From positions 1 to 50,267 of the forward strand of contig NZ_BCXA01000053.1 in assembly GCF_001894865.1 (NCBI RefSeq): a DNA stretch of 50,267 nucleotides, given 5' to 3'. The DNA is from Rhodococcus maanshanensis NBRC 100610 (GTDB taxonomy: Bacteria; Actinomycetota; Actinomycetes; Mycobacteriales; Mycobacteriaceae). Position 1 is the stretch's first letter; every line of letters begins with the position of its first letter. Position numbers and translations under genes: made by a program. This document shows positions 32,798 through 42,282 of this stretch, piece by piece. The notes beneath the pieces were generated by a model. It made no database searches. It saw only the letters and a list, made by a program, of their open reading frames with translations, and had not been told where the DNA came from.

Positions 32798-34828
32798 TTA
32801 GAACCGCCCGCTGCGACTGATCCGTCCGGAACTGCTCGGGCCGCCGAAGGAGCCGGGACCGCGGCCGCCCCCGCCACCTCCGCCGCCACGGTTGCCCCAG
32901 CCGCCGCTCATCCCGCCACGCATCATCGACTCGATGAGGATGCCGCCGAGGATCGCGCCGGTGTTCGAGCCGGAGTTCCTCGGCTGCCTGCTCGCCTCCC
33001 AGGTGTGCACGTCGCCCTGTGCGAGTCGCAGTGCCCTTGCGCCGAGGTCGCCGGCGGCCTTCGCGTGCTGCAGCGCCTTCGCGGGATCGGACTGGCTGAG
33101 CTGGCGGGCGGCGTCGAGGTGGCGCTCCGCCTCCGAGAGTCGGGTGCGTGCCTCCGCGCCGACGGCGCCGCGGCGGGTGTTGATGTAGTCCTTGGCGGCG
33201 GTGATCTGTGACTGGGCGACCGTCAGGTCCTGGGCGAGGCGCTGCGCGGCCCGCTCGGTCTGCTCCTTGGCGTCCATCGCGGTGGCCAGGACGGTGTCGA
33301 GTTCGTTGTCCGCCTTGGCGATCGCGTTGAACGCCCCGAGCGGGTCGCTCTCCTTAAGGGCCTCGGCCTGCGCCAGCGCCGCCTCCGTCGCGGACTTGGC
33401 CGAGGCGAGGGGCTGGCCGCCGTGCTGGGCCAGCGCGGCCGCCGCCGCAATGTCCTTGCGGGCGTCGTCGAGGACCGCGGGCAGGGTGGCGATGGCGGTG
33501 CGGATGTTCTCCGCGGCGTGGTCGACTCCGTCGAGCAGTTCGCGGACCTGTGCGATGGCACCCTCCGCGGCCCGGATCGCGACGACGGCGGGACCCTGCT
33601 TGCCTGCGGGCAGCGCGGCCGCCCCGCGGCCCGCGGTGATGTTCTGATCCGCGAACGACAGCTGTTGCTGCGCCATTGCGACATTCCCCGACACCGATGC
33701 GAGCGCGGGGGCAGGGAACTCGTTCTGCAGCCCGGCGAGGGTGGCCTCCGACTTCGGGACCCGGACGGTCAGCTCGACGACATCCTGGGTGAGGGCGTCG
33801 AGACGGGCAGGCGCGTCGAGGAGCAGATCGCGCATCCCGTCGAACTCCGTCACCCGCGAATTGAGCTCCTTGTCGGCGCGGCTGCACGTCGAGATCAGCT
33901 GGATCAGCATGTCCCGCTTCTGATCCGGGGTTTCGGGGATGTCGTCGTCCAGGCGCTGGCGGAGGGTGAACGCCGACGCGAGGGCGGCCTTCGCGGCCTC
34001 GTAGGCGGCCGTGAACGGCGCGGTCGACTGATCGCCGAACTCGCCGCGGGCCAGGTTCAGCTCCTCCTCGCTGGTACGGATCGCGTTGTCGGTCTCGACC
34101 AGTACCTCCTTGGCCCTGGCATCGAGGGTCTCGATCGGCAGGGCAGCGATCGCGTCGGGGTTGGTCCAGTCGACGTCCTTGGCCGCCTCGATGCCCTCAC
34201 GGATCCGCTCGCTCTTCTTGCGGCGCGAGTACAGCAACACGCCGCCGGCCCCGATGACCACGACGCCACCGCCGATGAGCAGGTACTTGGCGGTCGATCC
34301 TGACCCCGACGAGCTCATCGCGTCGTCGATGCCGCCGGCGGCCGCGATCGCGGCGCCCGCCCAATCATCTTGTCGCAGGGCGGGAACGATGGCGTCCTGC
34401 TCGATGCTGTCGATCTCGGCGGTGCTGACATTGCTCAGGTTCGGCGGCAGGTCGAGGGCGTAGGCGCGGTCTTCGGTGGCCACCGCCAGCAGCGCGCTGT
34501 TGTCCCCGAGCCCGCTCTGCTGCGCCGTCTTGCTCGCCCATTGCCCGGCGTCCATGCCGTCGAAGCTCGCGACGTAGGTCACCCAGAGCTGCACGTGCTG
34601 CTCGTCGAAGAGCGCGTCGAGCGCGGCCCGCACGTCTGCGCGTTCGGCGTCGTCGAGGGCGCCGACCCGGTCGGAGATCTGGCCGGGCATCCGGAACGGC
34701 GCCTCGGCGGACGCGACTCCCGGCAGGCAGATCAGGCCGAGTAACGCCAGCACGGAGGCCGTGGCCGCGGCGATCGAGATGCGGTGGGAAGCGTGTCGAC
34801 CGCGAGCGTGCGGCTGTGCGAGTGCCAT
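32798..34828 (-). CDS. TPM-domain membrane protein, Rv2345-like
   Basis: A 676-residue protein: signal or anchor segment near 20-40 (AAATASVLALLGLICLPGVASA), a TPM (TLP18.3/Psb32/MOLO-1) domain at about 45-170 (ISDRVGALDDAERADVRAAL, QLWVTYVASFDG), a second membrane segment near 184-202 (YLLIGGGVVVIGAGGVLLY), then long coiled-coil helices and a Gly-rich tail (GGWGNRGGGGGGGGRG). The position next to dgt equals Rv2345. The TPM domain lies outside, the coiled coil inside. TAGATT ends six bases before the ATG and no ribosome site is seen, so the transcript may be leaderless. Confidence 0.88.
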   Translation of the reverse strand: MALAQPHARGRHASHRISIAAATASVLALLGLICLPGVASAEAPFRMPGQISDRVGALDDAERADVRAALDALFDEQHVQLWVTYVASFDGMDAGQWASKTAQQSGLGDNSALLAVATEDRAYALDLPPNLSNVSTAEIDSIEQDAIVPALRQDDWAGAAIAAAGGIDDAMSSSGSGSTAKYLLIGGGVVVIGAGGVLLYSRRKKSERIREGIEAAKDVDWTNPDAIAALPIETLDARAKEVLVETDNAIRTSEEELNLARGEFGDQSTAPFTAAYEAAKAALASAFTLRQRLDDDIPETPDQKRDMLIQLISTCSRADKELNSRVTEFDGMRDLLLDAPARLDALTQDVVELTVRVPKSEATLAGLQNEFPAPALASVSGNVAMAQQQLSFADQNITAGRGAAALPAGKQGPAVVAIRAAEGAIAQVRELLDGVDHAAENIRTAIATLPAVLDDARKDIAAAAALAQHGGQPLASAKSATEAALAQAEALKESDPLGAFNAIAKADNELDTVLATAMDAKEQTERAAQRLAQDLTVAQSQITAAKDYINTRRGAVGAEARTRLSEAERHLDAARQLSQSDPAKALQHAKAAGDLGARALRLAQGDVHTWEASRQPRNSGSNTGAILGGILIESMMRGGMSGGWGNRGGGGGGGGRGPGSFGGPSSSGRISRSGRF

Positions 34829-34918
34829 GCGCTGAATCTAGCGTCGATCGCGGGCTCCGCGCTGTGATCCGGGCGCGCCACACCGCGCTATGGGAGCGCC
34901 TGCTGGCAGACTTGCGGG

Positions 34919-35596
34919 GTGAGTTCAACAGCAGCCCGCGTGCACGAGACCGACCGCCTCGGTTTCGGGGGCACCCTTGCCCGGTGGACGCGCCGGGCCA
35001 TCGCCGGTGCGGTGCTGATGGGCCTGCTGCTGGTCGGCGGTACCGCGGCCCGCGTGTGGCAGGTCGCCCGGATCGACGACCCGACCAAGGCCGACGCGAT
35101 CGTCGTGCTCGGCGCGGCCCAGTACTCGGGGACGCCGTCATCGGTGTTCGAGGCGCGCCTGGAGCAGGCCGTGAAGCTGTTCAACAGGGGCGTCGCGCCG
35201 AGCGTGGTCACCGTCGGCGGTAAGCAGGAGGGCGACGTCTACACCGAGGCCGCGTCGGGACGGAACTACCTGATCGGTCGCGGCGTGCCGGGGGACCGGA
35301 TCATCGCCGTCGAGGAGGGTTCGGACACCCTGCGCAGCATCGAGGGCGTCAGCCGGGAGATGGGCGAGCACGGCATGACCTCCGCCGTCCTGGTCAGCGA
35401 TCCGTGGCATTCGCTGCGCACCAGGACGATGGCCCGCGACGCCGGGCTCGAGGCATGGACTGCGCCGACCCGGCAGGGACCCGCAGTCTTCACCCGGGAG
35501 TCGCAGGCTCACGGAATCGCAAGGGAGACAGGGGCGTTGATCTGGTATCAGCTCACCCACTTCTCCGCGGACTTCCCCTACACCGCGGGACAGTGA
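34919..35596 (+). CDS. YdcF-like DUF218 membrane protein
   Basis: A 225-residue protein with one N-terminal membrane segment ([21 protein letters not shown]) and a DUF218/YdcF domain: [61 protein letters not shown], and [19 protein letters not shown]. The family is tied to vancomycin sensitivity (SanA) and envelope functions, but the biochemical activity is unknown. GTG follows CAGACT by six bases, a leaderless pattern. Its TGA overlaps the dgt ATG by one base. Confidence 0.85.
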   Translation: MSSTAARVHETDRLGFGGTLARWTRRAIAGAVLMGLLLVGGTAARVWQVARIDDPTKADAIVVLGAAQYSGTPSSVFEARLEQAVKLFNRGVAPSVVTVGGKQEGDVYTEAASGRNYLIGRGVPGDRIIAVEEGSDTLRSIEGVSREMGEHGMTSAVLVSDPWHSLRTRTMARDAGLEAWTAPTRQGPAVFTRESQAHGIARETGALIWYQLTHFSADFPYTAGQ

Positions 35597-36876
35597 TGGC
35601 GCCGGATCCGGTGGCGGCCTACACCGAGCACGACCTGGAGCGGCGGGTGTCGGAGGCGCCGAAGACCGGCGGGCTGCCCGGCACGTCGGCCAGGCGGACC
35701 GACTTCTCCCGCGACCGGGCCCGGGTGCTGCACTGCGCGGCGCTGCGTCGGCTCGCCGACAAGACCCAGGTGGTCGGTCCGCGCGACGGCGACACCCCGC
35801 GGACCCGGCTCACCCACTCGATCGAGGTCGCGCAGATCGGCCGCAGCATCGCGGACGGCCTCGGCTGCGACCCGGACCTGGTCGACCTCGCCGGGCTCGC
35901 GCACGACATCGGCCACCCGCCGTACGGCCACAACGGCGAGAAGGCGCTCGACGAGGTGGCCGCGGACTGCGGCGGATTCGAGGGCAACGCCCAGAATCTG
36001 CGGATCCTCACCAGCCTGGAGCCGAAGGTGCTCGATGCCGACGGAGGCAGCGTGGGGCTCAACCTCACCCGCGCGGCCCTCGACGCGTCGATCAAGTACC
36101 CGTGGACGCGTCCGGCGCCCGGCGCCAAGTTCGGCGCCTACGAGGACGACGCCCAGATCCTGGCCTGGGTGCGCAAGGGGGCCCCCGGGCGGCGGCGCTG
36201 CCTGGAGTCGCAGGTGATGGACTGGGCGGACGACGTCGCCTACTCGGTGCACGACGTGGAGGACGGCGTGATCGCCGGTCGCATCGACCTGCGCGCGCTC
36301 GCGGACCCCGCCGAGCAACGGGCGCTGGCCGAGATGGGCGCCTCTGAGTTCCGCGGCCTGATCGTCGACGACCTGGTGGAGGCGGCGCGCAGGCTGTCCG
36401 TGCTGCCGGTGGTTGTCGGCGCGGGCGGCGGCTTCGACGGCACGCTGACCAGTTCGGTGGCACTGAAGAACCTCACCAGCGAGTTGGTCGGACGGTTCGC
36501 CACGGCGGCCGTCACCGAGACCCGCCGGGTGGCGGGCGAAGGACCGCTCGCGCGCTACGCCGCCGACCTGGAGATCCCGCCGGTGGTGGCCGCGGAGGTC
36601 GCGCTGCTCAAGACGGTCGCGCTGCGGTACGTGATGTCCGATGCCGGGCACCGCACCAAGCAGGACCGGCAGCGTGACCGCATCCATCGGGTCTCGGAAT
36701 GGCTGCACCGAACGGCGCCGTCCGGGCTGGACCCGCTGCTGCTCTCCGCCTGGGAGCGCGCGGCGGACGACACGGCCCGCACGAGGGTGATCGTCGACCA
36801 GATCGCCTCGTACACCGAGAGCCGGCTCGAACGAGTCGACAAGCAGAGCCTCGGCGCGCAGGCGAGCTGGGGATAA
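35596..36876 (+). CDS. dgt: dGTP triphosphohydrolase-like protein
   Basis: HD-domain enzyme that removes triphosphate from dGTP and related dNTPs, controlling nucleotide pools. The 426-residue protein has the metal-binding His/Asp set: [32 protein letters not shown] at about 102-116 and [34 protein letters not shown] is the usual N-terminal signature. ATG at 35596 shares a base with the stop of the YdcF-like gene. Position before dnaG agrees with M. tuberculosis. Confidence 0.93.
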   Translation: MAPDPVAAYTEHDLERRVSEAPKTGGLPGTSARRTDFSRDRARVLHCAALRRLADKTQVVGPRDGDTPRTRLTHSIEVAQIGRSIADGLGCDPDLVDLAGLAHDIGHPPYGHNGEKALDEVAADCGGFEGNAQNLRILTSLEPKVLDADGGSVGLNLTRAALDASIKYPWTRPAPGAKFGAYEDDAQILAWVRKGAPGRRRCLESQVMDWADDVAYSVHDVEDGVIAGRIDLRALADPAEQRALAEMGASEFRGLIVDDLVEAARRLSVLPVVVGAGGGFDGTLTSSVALKNLTSELVGRFATAAVTETRRVAGEGPLARYAADLEIPPVVAAEVALLKTVALRYVMSDAGHRTKQDRQRDRIHRVSEWLHRTAPSGLDPLLLSAWERAADDTARTRVIVDQIASYTESRLERVDKQSLGAQASWG

Positions 36877-36881
36877 CGAGC

Positions 36882-37460
36882 GTGTCGGCCATTCGGCTAC
36901 TGGTGCTCGGCGCCGTCCGCGAGCGCGGCCGGGCGCACGGCTATCAAGTGCGCAGCGACCTGGAGGAGTGGGGCGCGCACGAGTGGTCCAACGCCAAGCC
37001 CGGCTCGATCTATCACGCACTCAAGCAGATGGCCAAGCAGGGACTCTTGCGCGCGCACGAGGTTGAGCCGAGCGCCGTCGGCGGGCCGCCGCGCGTCGAG
37101 TATGAGCTGACCGATGACGGCGTCGAGGAATTCTCGAACCTGTTGCGCCGGGCACTGGTTCGTCACGACGAGAAGATCGACGAGCTGACAGCGGGTGTCG
37201 GCTTCATCACCTGCCTGCCCCGAGCGGAGGCGATCGCGCTGTTGAAGGAGAGGGTGGCAGCACTCGAGGCGTGGCGGGCGGAGGTCACCAAGCACTGGGC
37301 TCCCGGGGCGCAGGTCGACGAAGAGTGGGGATCGGTCGGGGAGATCATGCGGCTCTGGGTGCACTTCACGGACGGCGGTGCCGAGTGGACGCGAGGCCTC
37401 ATCGAACGGCTCGAGAGCGGGATGTATGTGATGGCAGGCGAGGCGTCGCCCGATTCCTGA
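36882..37460 (+). CDS. PadR-family transcriptional regulator
   Basis: A 192-residue PadR protein: winged helix with RLLVLGAVRERGRAHGYQVRSDLEEWG and GSIYHALKQMAKQGLLRA, EYELTDDGVEEFSNLL, then the C-terminal dimerisation helices. The start is GTG at 36882, six bases after the dgt stop, with no strong binding site; an earlier in-frame start lies inside dgt and is unlikely. A perfect 12-bp-arm operator lies in front of the next gene (37497-37522), so it is probably the regulator of the glyoxalase-fold gene. Confidence 0.88.
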   Translation: MSAIRLLVLGAVRERGRAHGYQVRSDLEEWGAHEWSNAKPGSIYHALKQMAKQGLLRAHEVEPSAVGGPPRVEYELTDDGVEEFSNLLRRALVRHDEKIDELTAGVGFITCLPRAEAIALLKERVAALEAWRAEVTKHWAPGAQVDEEWGSVGEIMRLWVHFTDGGAEWTRGLIERLESGMYVMAGEASPDS

Positions 37461-37496
37461 TCGCTCCGCGGCAGCGAGAGGTCCTGATACATTGAC

Positions 37497-37522
37497 CCAA
37501 GTAGTCAAACTTGACTACTTGG
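37497..37522. promoter_or_regulatory. Perfect operator (12-bp arms) before the glyoxalase-fold gene
   Basis: CCAAGTAGTCAA-AC-TTGACTACTTGG has no mismatch. It lies 20 bases before the ATG at 37542, and 37 bases after the PadR stop. Most likely the PadR binding site. Confidence 0.75.
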
Positions 37523-37541
37523 ATTCCGGGAGGGAAATGCC

Positions 37542-38261
37542 ATGGCAGGCGAAACGACGGTGCCGCTGCTTCCGTGTCGATCGATCGACGAGGTCGCCGA
37601 GTTCTACGGGGCGTTGGGGTTCACCCAGACCTATCGGCAGGTCCGCCCCAACCCGTACGTCGCGCTCCAGCGCGAGGACCTCGGCCTGCATTTTTCGGGG
37701 ATCCCGGGTTTCAACCCGGAGGACTCCTACGGATCCTGTCTCGTCATCGTCCCGGATATCGGCGCAATGTACGGGTCCTTCGTCGAAGGCTTGCGGGCGG
37801 CCTTCGGCAGGGTTCCGGTCTCGGGGATCCCCAGGATCACCAGGCCTCGCAAGCGAAAGAACACCGGGGAGCTGTCCGGCTTCAGCGTCATTGATCCCGG
37901 CGGGAACTGGATCCGGATCTTCGCCGCGCCGACCGGGGAGGTCACCCCCACCCCGCCCGCAACAGGCAAGCTGGCCAGGGCTCTGCAGAGCGCGATCGTC
38001 CTAGGTGATTCCAAGGGCGATGACGGGCAGGCTGCGCGCATCCTCGACGCCACCCTGGCCCGTGAACAGGAAAAGGCGTCCGCGGCAGATCTCGTCGAGG
38101 CTCTGGTGTACCGGGCGGAGCTCGCGATCAGGCTCGGCGACGTGGTGGGGGCAGGTGCGTTGTTGTCCCTTGCTCGTGAGACCGTCCTCGACGAATCCGA
38201 ACTGGCGAGGCTCGCCGATGCGCTGGCAAACGCCCGAGATCTGGAAACGACCCTGACCTGA
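37542..38261 (+). CDS. Glyoxalase/bleomycin-resistance-fold (VOC) protein with helical tail
   Basis: The first 125 residues are a VOC domain: PLLPCRSIDEVAEFYGALGFTQ, YVALQREDLGLHFSG and FSVIDPGGNWIRIFA. This fold binds metals or drugs such as bleomycin. The remaining ~110 residues are helical, TPR-like (QAARILDATLAREQ, DVVGAGALLSLARETVL), and not part of the usual VOC length (about 130). The gene follows a perfect 26-bp operator, next to the PadR gene. Start ATG at 37542 with GGGAGGGA upstream. A ligand-binding or resistance role is an inference. Confidence 0.82.
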   Translation: MAGETTVPLLPCRSIDEVAEFYGALGFTQTYRQVRPNPYVALQREDLGLHFSGIPGFNPEDSYGSCLVIVPDIGAMYGSFVEGLRAAFGRVPVSGIPRITRPRKRKNTGELSGFSVIDPGGNWIRIFAAPTGEVTPTPPATGKLARALQSAIVLGDSKGDDGQAARILDATLAREQEKASAADLVEALVYRAELAIRLGDVVGAGALLSLARETVLDESELARLADALANARDLETTLT

Positions 38262-38295
38262 GGGGCGGCCGAGCCGGAGCGCCTACACTGCTCGG

Positions 38296-40206
38296 GTGGC
38301 CGGCCGAATTCCTGAACGAGACATCGCGGCCATCCGCGACCGGACCCACATCGAGGACATCGTGGGGGAGTACGTCGCGCTCAAGCGCAGCGGCGGCGAC
38401 TCGATGAAGGGCCTGTGCCCGTTCCACGACGAGAAGTCGCCCTCCTTCCACGCCCGCCCCAACCACGGGACCTACCACTGCTTCGGCTGCGGCGAGGGCG
38501 GCGACGTCTACTCGTTCCTGCAGAAGATCGAGCACATCTCCTTCGTCGAGGCCGTCGAGCAGCTGGCCGACCGGCTCAACTACACGATCTCCTACGAGGG
38601 CGGCGGCCCCTCCGTGCAGCGCGACCGCGGCACACGGGCGCGACTGGTGGCGGCCAACGCCGCGGCGCAGGAGTTCTACGCGGCACGATTGCGGGAACCG
38701 GACGCCCAGACCGCCCGCGACTACCTCACCGAACGCAACTTCGACGGCCAGGCCGCGATCACCTTCGGCTGCGGCTACGCCCCCGACGGCTGGGACACCC
38801 TGACCAAGCACCTGATGGTCAAGGGATTCGAGGCGAACGAGATCATCGACGCCGGCCTGGCGACGCCCGGCAAGCGGGGCACCCCGATCGACCGGTTCCG
38901 GCGCCGGCTGGTCTGGCCGATCCGCAACCTCGGCGGCGACGTCATCGGTTTCGGCGCGCGCAAGCTGTTCGACGACGACACCATGCCCGGCAAGTACATC
39001 AACACCCCGGAAACCCTGCTGTACAAGAAGTCTCAGGTGCTCTTCGGTCTCGACCTGGCCAAGCGGGACATCGCGAAGGGTCACCAGGCGGTGGTCGTCG
39101 AGGGCTACACCGACGTGATGGCCATGCACCTGGCCGGGGTGAAGACCGCGGTCGCGGCCTGTGGCACGGCGTTCGGCGACGACCATCTGGCGATGCTGCG
39201 CCGACTCCTGATGGACGACAGCTACTTCCGCGGCGAGGTGATCTACACCTTCGACGGCGACGCCGCGGGCCAGGCGGCGGCGCTCAAGGCGTTCGAGGGC
39301 GATCAGAAGATGGCGGGGCAGACCTACGTCGCGGTGGCGCCGGACGGGATGGACCCATGCGAGCTCCGCCAGTCGGCGGGGGACGCCGCGGTGCGCGACC
39401 TGGTCGCCCGGCGCATTCCGATGTTCAAGTTCGTGGTCCGATCCCTGCTCGCCGAGCACGACCTCGACACCGGCGAGGGCCGGGTCGAGGCGCTGCGCCG
39501 GACGGTGCCGGTGGTCGCCCGGATCAAGGACGAGGCGCTGCGCGAGGACTACGCCCGGCAGCTGGCCGGCTGGGTCGGCTGGGACGACATCCCCACCGTG
39601 ATCAAGCGGGTCCGCGAGGAGGCCCGCAGGAACTCGCCGAGGTCGGGTCGCGGGCAGCAGCGGCAGGAGCGGAGCCGGGTGCCGGAGCAGGCCGCCCATG
39701 AGGCGCCCGCGGGTCCCGCCCGGCCGAACCCGACGGACCCGACGTTGTGGCCGCAGCGCGAGGCGCTCAAGTCGGCCCTGCAGTACCCGGCGATCGCCGG
39801 CTCGGTGTTCGACTCGCTGCCGACCGAATCGTTCACCCATCCCGCGTACGCGCTGGTGCGCGACGCGATCGCGGAGGCAGGCGGGACCGGCGCCGGGCTC
39901 GGCGGGGCCGAGTGGATGGAGGTCGTCGGCAAGCGGGCCGAACCGCTGCAGTCGCTGGTGACCGAGCTGGCCGTTGACCCGATGCGGGCCTCGGACGTGC
40001 CTGCCTACATCCCGCGGGTGCTGGCCCGGCTGCAAGAGGTGTGGGTTGGCAACCAGGTGGCCGACCTCAAGTCGAAGCTGCAGCGGATGTCGCAGGCCGA
40101 TCAGCCCGACGAGTACATGTCCCTGTTCGGCGACCTGGTCGCGCTCGAGCAGTACCGGCGCAGCCTGCTGGAACAGGCCGTCGGGGACAGCTCCGACGAC
40201 CTGTAG
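38296..40206 (+). CDS. dnaG: DNA primase DnaG
   Basis: Makes RNA primers at the replication fork. The 636-residue protein has the N-terminal CHC2 zinc finger (Cys41, His44, Cys62, Cys65: CPFHDEKSPSFH ... CFGCGEGGD), the TOPRIM core (VVVEGYTDVMAMHLAG, YTFDGDAAGQ) and a C-terminal helicase-binding part. The start is GTG; TACACT ends six bases before it and there is no ribosome site, so the transcript is probably leaderless. Confidence 0.96.
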   Translation: MAGRIPERDIAAIRDRTHIEDIVGEYVALKRSGGDSMKGLCPFHDEKSPSFHARPNHGTYHCFGCGEGGDVYSFLQKIEHISFVEAVEQLADRLNYTISYEGGGPSVQRDRGTRARLVAANAAAQEFYAARLREPDAQTARDYLTERNFDGQAAITFGCGYAPDGWDTLTKHLMVKGFEANEIIDAGLATPGKRGTPIDRFRRRLVWPIRNLGGDVIGFGARKLFDDDTMPGKYINTPETLLYKKSQVLFGLDLAKRDIAKGHQAVVVEGYTDVMAMHLAGVKTAVAACGTAFGDDHLAMLRRLLMDDSYFRGEVIYTFDGDAAGQAAALKAFEGDQKMAGQTYVAVAPDGMDPCELRQSAGDAAVRDLVARRIPMFKFVVRSLLAEHDLDTGEGRVEALRRTVPVVARIKDEALREDYARQLAGWVGWDDIPTVIKRVREEARRNSPRSGRGQQRQERSRVPEQAAHEAPAGPARPNPTDPTLWPQREALKSALQYPAIAGSVFDSLPTESFTHPAYALVRDAIAEAGGTGAGLGGAEWMEVVGKRAEPLQSLVTELAVDPMRASDVPAYIPRVLARLQEVWVGNQVADLKSKLQRMSQADQPDEYMSLFGDLVALEQYRRSLLEQAVGDSSDDL

Positions 40207-40218
40207 CGCGGTCCGCCG

Positions 40219-40458
40219 CTACCGGCGGTCGCGCGGGACGTAGATCGTGGTGTCCGAATCGATGGCCTCGAGCGGCTCCAGCCGGGGCTGGGTGTTCAGG
40301 CTGTCGGAGAGCTTCTGCCTGCCCACGTCGATGACCTTCTTGGTGGCGGGGCTGCCTGCCACGGCCTTGGCGGCCTTGCTGATCTGTTCGTAGCGCGACC
40401 TGCCCGCCTTGGTCCCCAGCACGTACCCGACGCCGACAGCGATCAACAAGCGCATCAT
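40219..40458 (-). CDS. Small membrane protein, Rv2342-like
   Basis: A 79-residue protein starting MMRLLIAVGVGYVLGTKAG, one hydrophobic N-terminal helix followed by basic and helical sequence (YEQISKAAKAVAG, KKVIDVGRQKLSDSL). YtxH-like in shape. It converges with dnaG as Rv2342 does in M. tuberculosis. GGAGGAAAG lies before the paired ATG codons. Function unknown. Confidence 0.75.
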   Translation of the reverse strand: MMRLLIAVGVGYVLGTKAGRSRYEQISKAAKAVAGSPATKKVIDVGRQKLSDSLNTQPRLEPLEAIDSDTTIYVPRDRR

Positions 40459-40592
40459 CCCTGCTTTCCTCCTCCGACCAGCCTCTCGACAGTCTGCCTG
40501 ATGGGCCTCCGGGCAGGCGATTTGGTACCTGGGTGGGGGGATGGGTTAAAGTCTGTCCGCAGCCAAACGGAAACGAACGGCTGACGGAATAA

Positions 40593-40665
40593 TCCCCTGT
40601 AGCTCAATTGGCAGAGCTTCCGACTGTTAATCGGACGGTTGCTGGTTCGAGTCCAGCCGGGGGAG
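40593..40665 (+). tRNA. tRNA-Asn (GTT)
   Basis: Cloverleaf: acceptor TCCCCTG with CGGGGGA, D arm AGCTC...GAGC, anticodon GTT at 40626-40628 in the loop CTGTTAA, T arm GCTGGTTCGAGTCCAGC, discriminator G. The 3' CCA is not encoded. A -10-like TAAAGT at 40547-40552 lies about 40 bases upstream. Confidence 0.95.
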
Positions 40666-40672
40666 CATCCGG

Positions 40673-40707
40673 GAGGACCCCGTCACACATCGTGTGACGG
40701 GGTCCTC
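40673..40707 (+). terminator. Terminator after tRNA-Asn
   Basis: Perfect 16-base stem GAGGACCCCGTCACAC / GTGTGACGGGGTCCTC, loop ATC, then TTGCTTT. Confidence 0.9.
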
Positions 40708-40823
40708 TTGCTTTCGGCGGCACAGGCATCTGCTGGCCGCCGCACTCCGGCACCCTCGGCGGACAATGGGGTGAGCGGGGCCGGTAGCATTCGGCGGGCC
40801 GCAGGTGTGTTCGATGCGGCCAT

Positions 40824-40897
40824 GGGGCGGTAGCTCAGTCGGTTAGAGCCGTGGACTCATAATCCATTGGTCGCGGGTTCGAGCCCCGCCCGCCCCA
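40824..40897 (+). tRNA. tRNA-Met (CAT), elongator type
   Basis: Acceptor GGGGCGG with CCGCCCC, D arm AGCTC..GAGC, anticodon CAT at 40858-40860 in the loop CTCATAA, T arm GCGGGTTCGAGCCCCGC, discriminator A, followed by CC. The first base pair is G-C, unlike an initiator tRNA. Ile-CAT (lysidine) cannot be fully ruled out. A promoter-like pair GGACAA (40761) - 18 bases - TAGCAT (40785) precedes it. Confidence 0.9.
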
Positions 40898-40983
40898 CCG
40901 GAGAAGTCACCCTCGCGCGCCCACCGTGCCGGTAGGTTGTCACCGCAACGATCATTCGTGGACCCTGGCGAGGGAGCCCGACC

Positions 40984-42273
40984 ATGAGCGCAGCGCAGCA
41001 GCCGGCGGGGTCGGCCCGTTACTACGCCCACCGCGTGCAGCGGATGGTCGGTCGTGACCCGGACGAGGCGCACCGGTCGGCGACCCCACTCGAACTGCTC
41101 TTCGACCTGACGTTCGTCGTCGCCTTCGGCGTTGCAGGCGAGGAGTTCGCGCACCTCATCGCCGAGGGTCACCTCGGGAGCGGGCTCGCCGGATTCGGGT
41201 TCGCGATGTTCGCGATCATCTGGGCCTGGATCAACTTCTCCTGGTTCGCCTCCGCCTACGACACCGATGACTGGATCTACCGGGTCACCACGATGGTCCA
41301 GATGGTCGGGGTGGTGATCCTCGCGCTCGGTCTGCCGCAGATGTTCGCCTCCATCGATCGCGGGGCCGAACTCGACAACTCCGTGATGGTCTCCGGCTAC
41401 ATCGTGATGCGCGTGGCAATGGTCTTCCAGTGGCTGCGGGCGGCGAAGCACGATCCGACGCACCGACCCGCCGCGCTCACATACGCCGTGACGCTCGTCA
41501 TCGCCCAGGTCGGCTGGGTGGCGGTGCTCATCGCCCCGCTCACCCTCGAGGAGGTGTTCGGGGTCGCCGCGGTGCTCATGCTGCTCGAGCTCAGCGGACC
41601 GGTCATCGCCGAACGGAACAAGGGCGGGACGCCGTGGCACGTGCACCACATCGTCGAGCGCCACGGGCTGCTCGTCATCATCACGCTGGGGGAGGGTGTG
41701 ATCGGCACGGTGGCGTCGCTCTCGGCGGTGGTGGGCAGGCAGGGGTGGACGCTCGATGCGGTTCTGGTCGCGGTCGCCGGGATCGGGCTCACCTTCGGTC
41801 TGTGGTGGGTCTACTACATCCTCCCGTCGGCCGAGGTGCTCGAGGTGTACCGAAACCGTTCCTTCGTATGGGGTTACGGCCACATCCTGATCTTCTCGTC
41901 GCTCGCGGCGGTCGGGGCCGGGCTGCATGTCGCGGCCTACTACATCGAGCACGTCGCGCACGTCGGTCCCGTGGCCACGGTGCTCGCCGTGGCGATACCC
42001 GTTGCGGTCTTCATCGGGGCCGTCTACCTGCTCTACGCCTATCTCGTGCGGGTGCCCGATCCGTTCCACCTGATCCTCCTCGTGGGCACCGTGGCGACCC
42101 TGGTTCTCGCGGTCGTCGTTGCCGCACAGGGCGTCTCGATGGCCTGGTGCCTGATCGTGGTGATGCTGACCCCCGTCGTGACGGTCGTCGGCTACGAGTG
42201 GGTCGGACACGAGCACGAGGCGCGCGCCCTCGACGAGTGTCTCGAGCGCGCGGAACCCGGGCGCGGTAACTAG
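40984..42273 (+). CDS. LtrA-family membrane protein
   Basis: A 429-residue protein with about 12 hydrophobic segments and the low-temperature-requirement A signatures TPLELLFDLTFVVAFGVAGEEF, WINFSWFASAYDTDDWIYR and ERHGLLVIITLGEGVIG. The family was named from Listeria growth in the cold; its molecular role is unknown. GAGGGAG stands before the ATG. It does not overlap its neighbours but DinB follows 10 bases after it. Confidence 0.88.
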   Translation: MSAAQQPAGSARYYAHRVQRMVGRDPDEAHRSATPLELLFDLTFVVAFGVAGEEFAHLIAEGHLGSGLAGFGFAMFAIIWAWINFSWFASAYDTDDWIYRVTTMVQMVGVVILALGLPQMFASIDRGAELDNSVMVSGYIVMRVAMVFQWLRAAKHDPTHRPAALTYAVTLVIAQVGWVAVLIAPLTLEEVFGVAAVLMLLELSGPVIAERNKGGTPWHVHHIVERHGLLVIITLGEGVIGTVASLSAVVGRQGWTLDAVLVAVAGIGLTFGLWWVYYILPSAEVLEVYRNRSFVWGYGHILIFSSLAAVGAGLHVAAYYIEHVAHVGPVATVLAVAIPVAVFIGAVYLLYAYLVRVPDPFHLILLVGTVATLVLAVVVAAQGVSMAWCLIVVMLTPVVTVVGYEWVGHEHEARALDECLERAEPGRGN

Positions 42274-42282
42274 CCTGGACCC

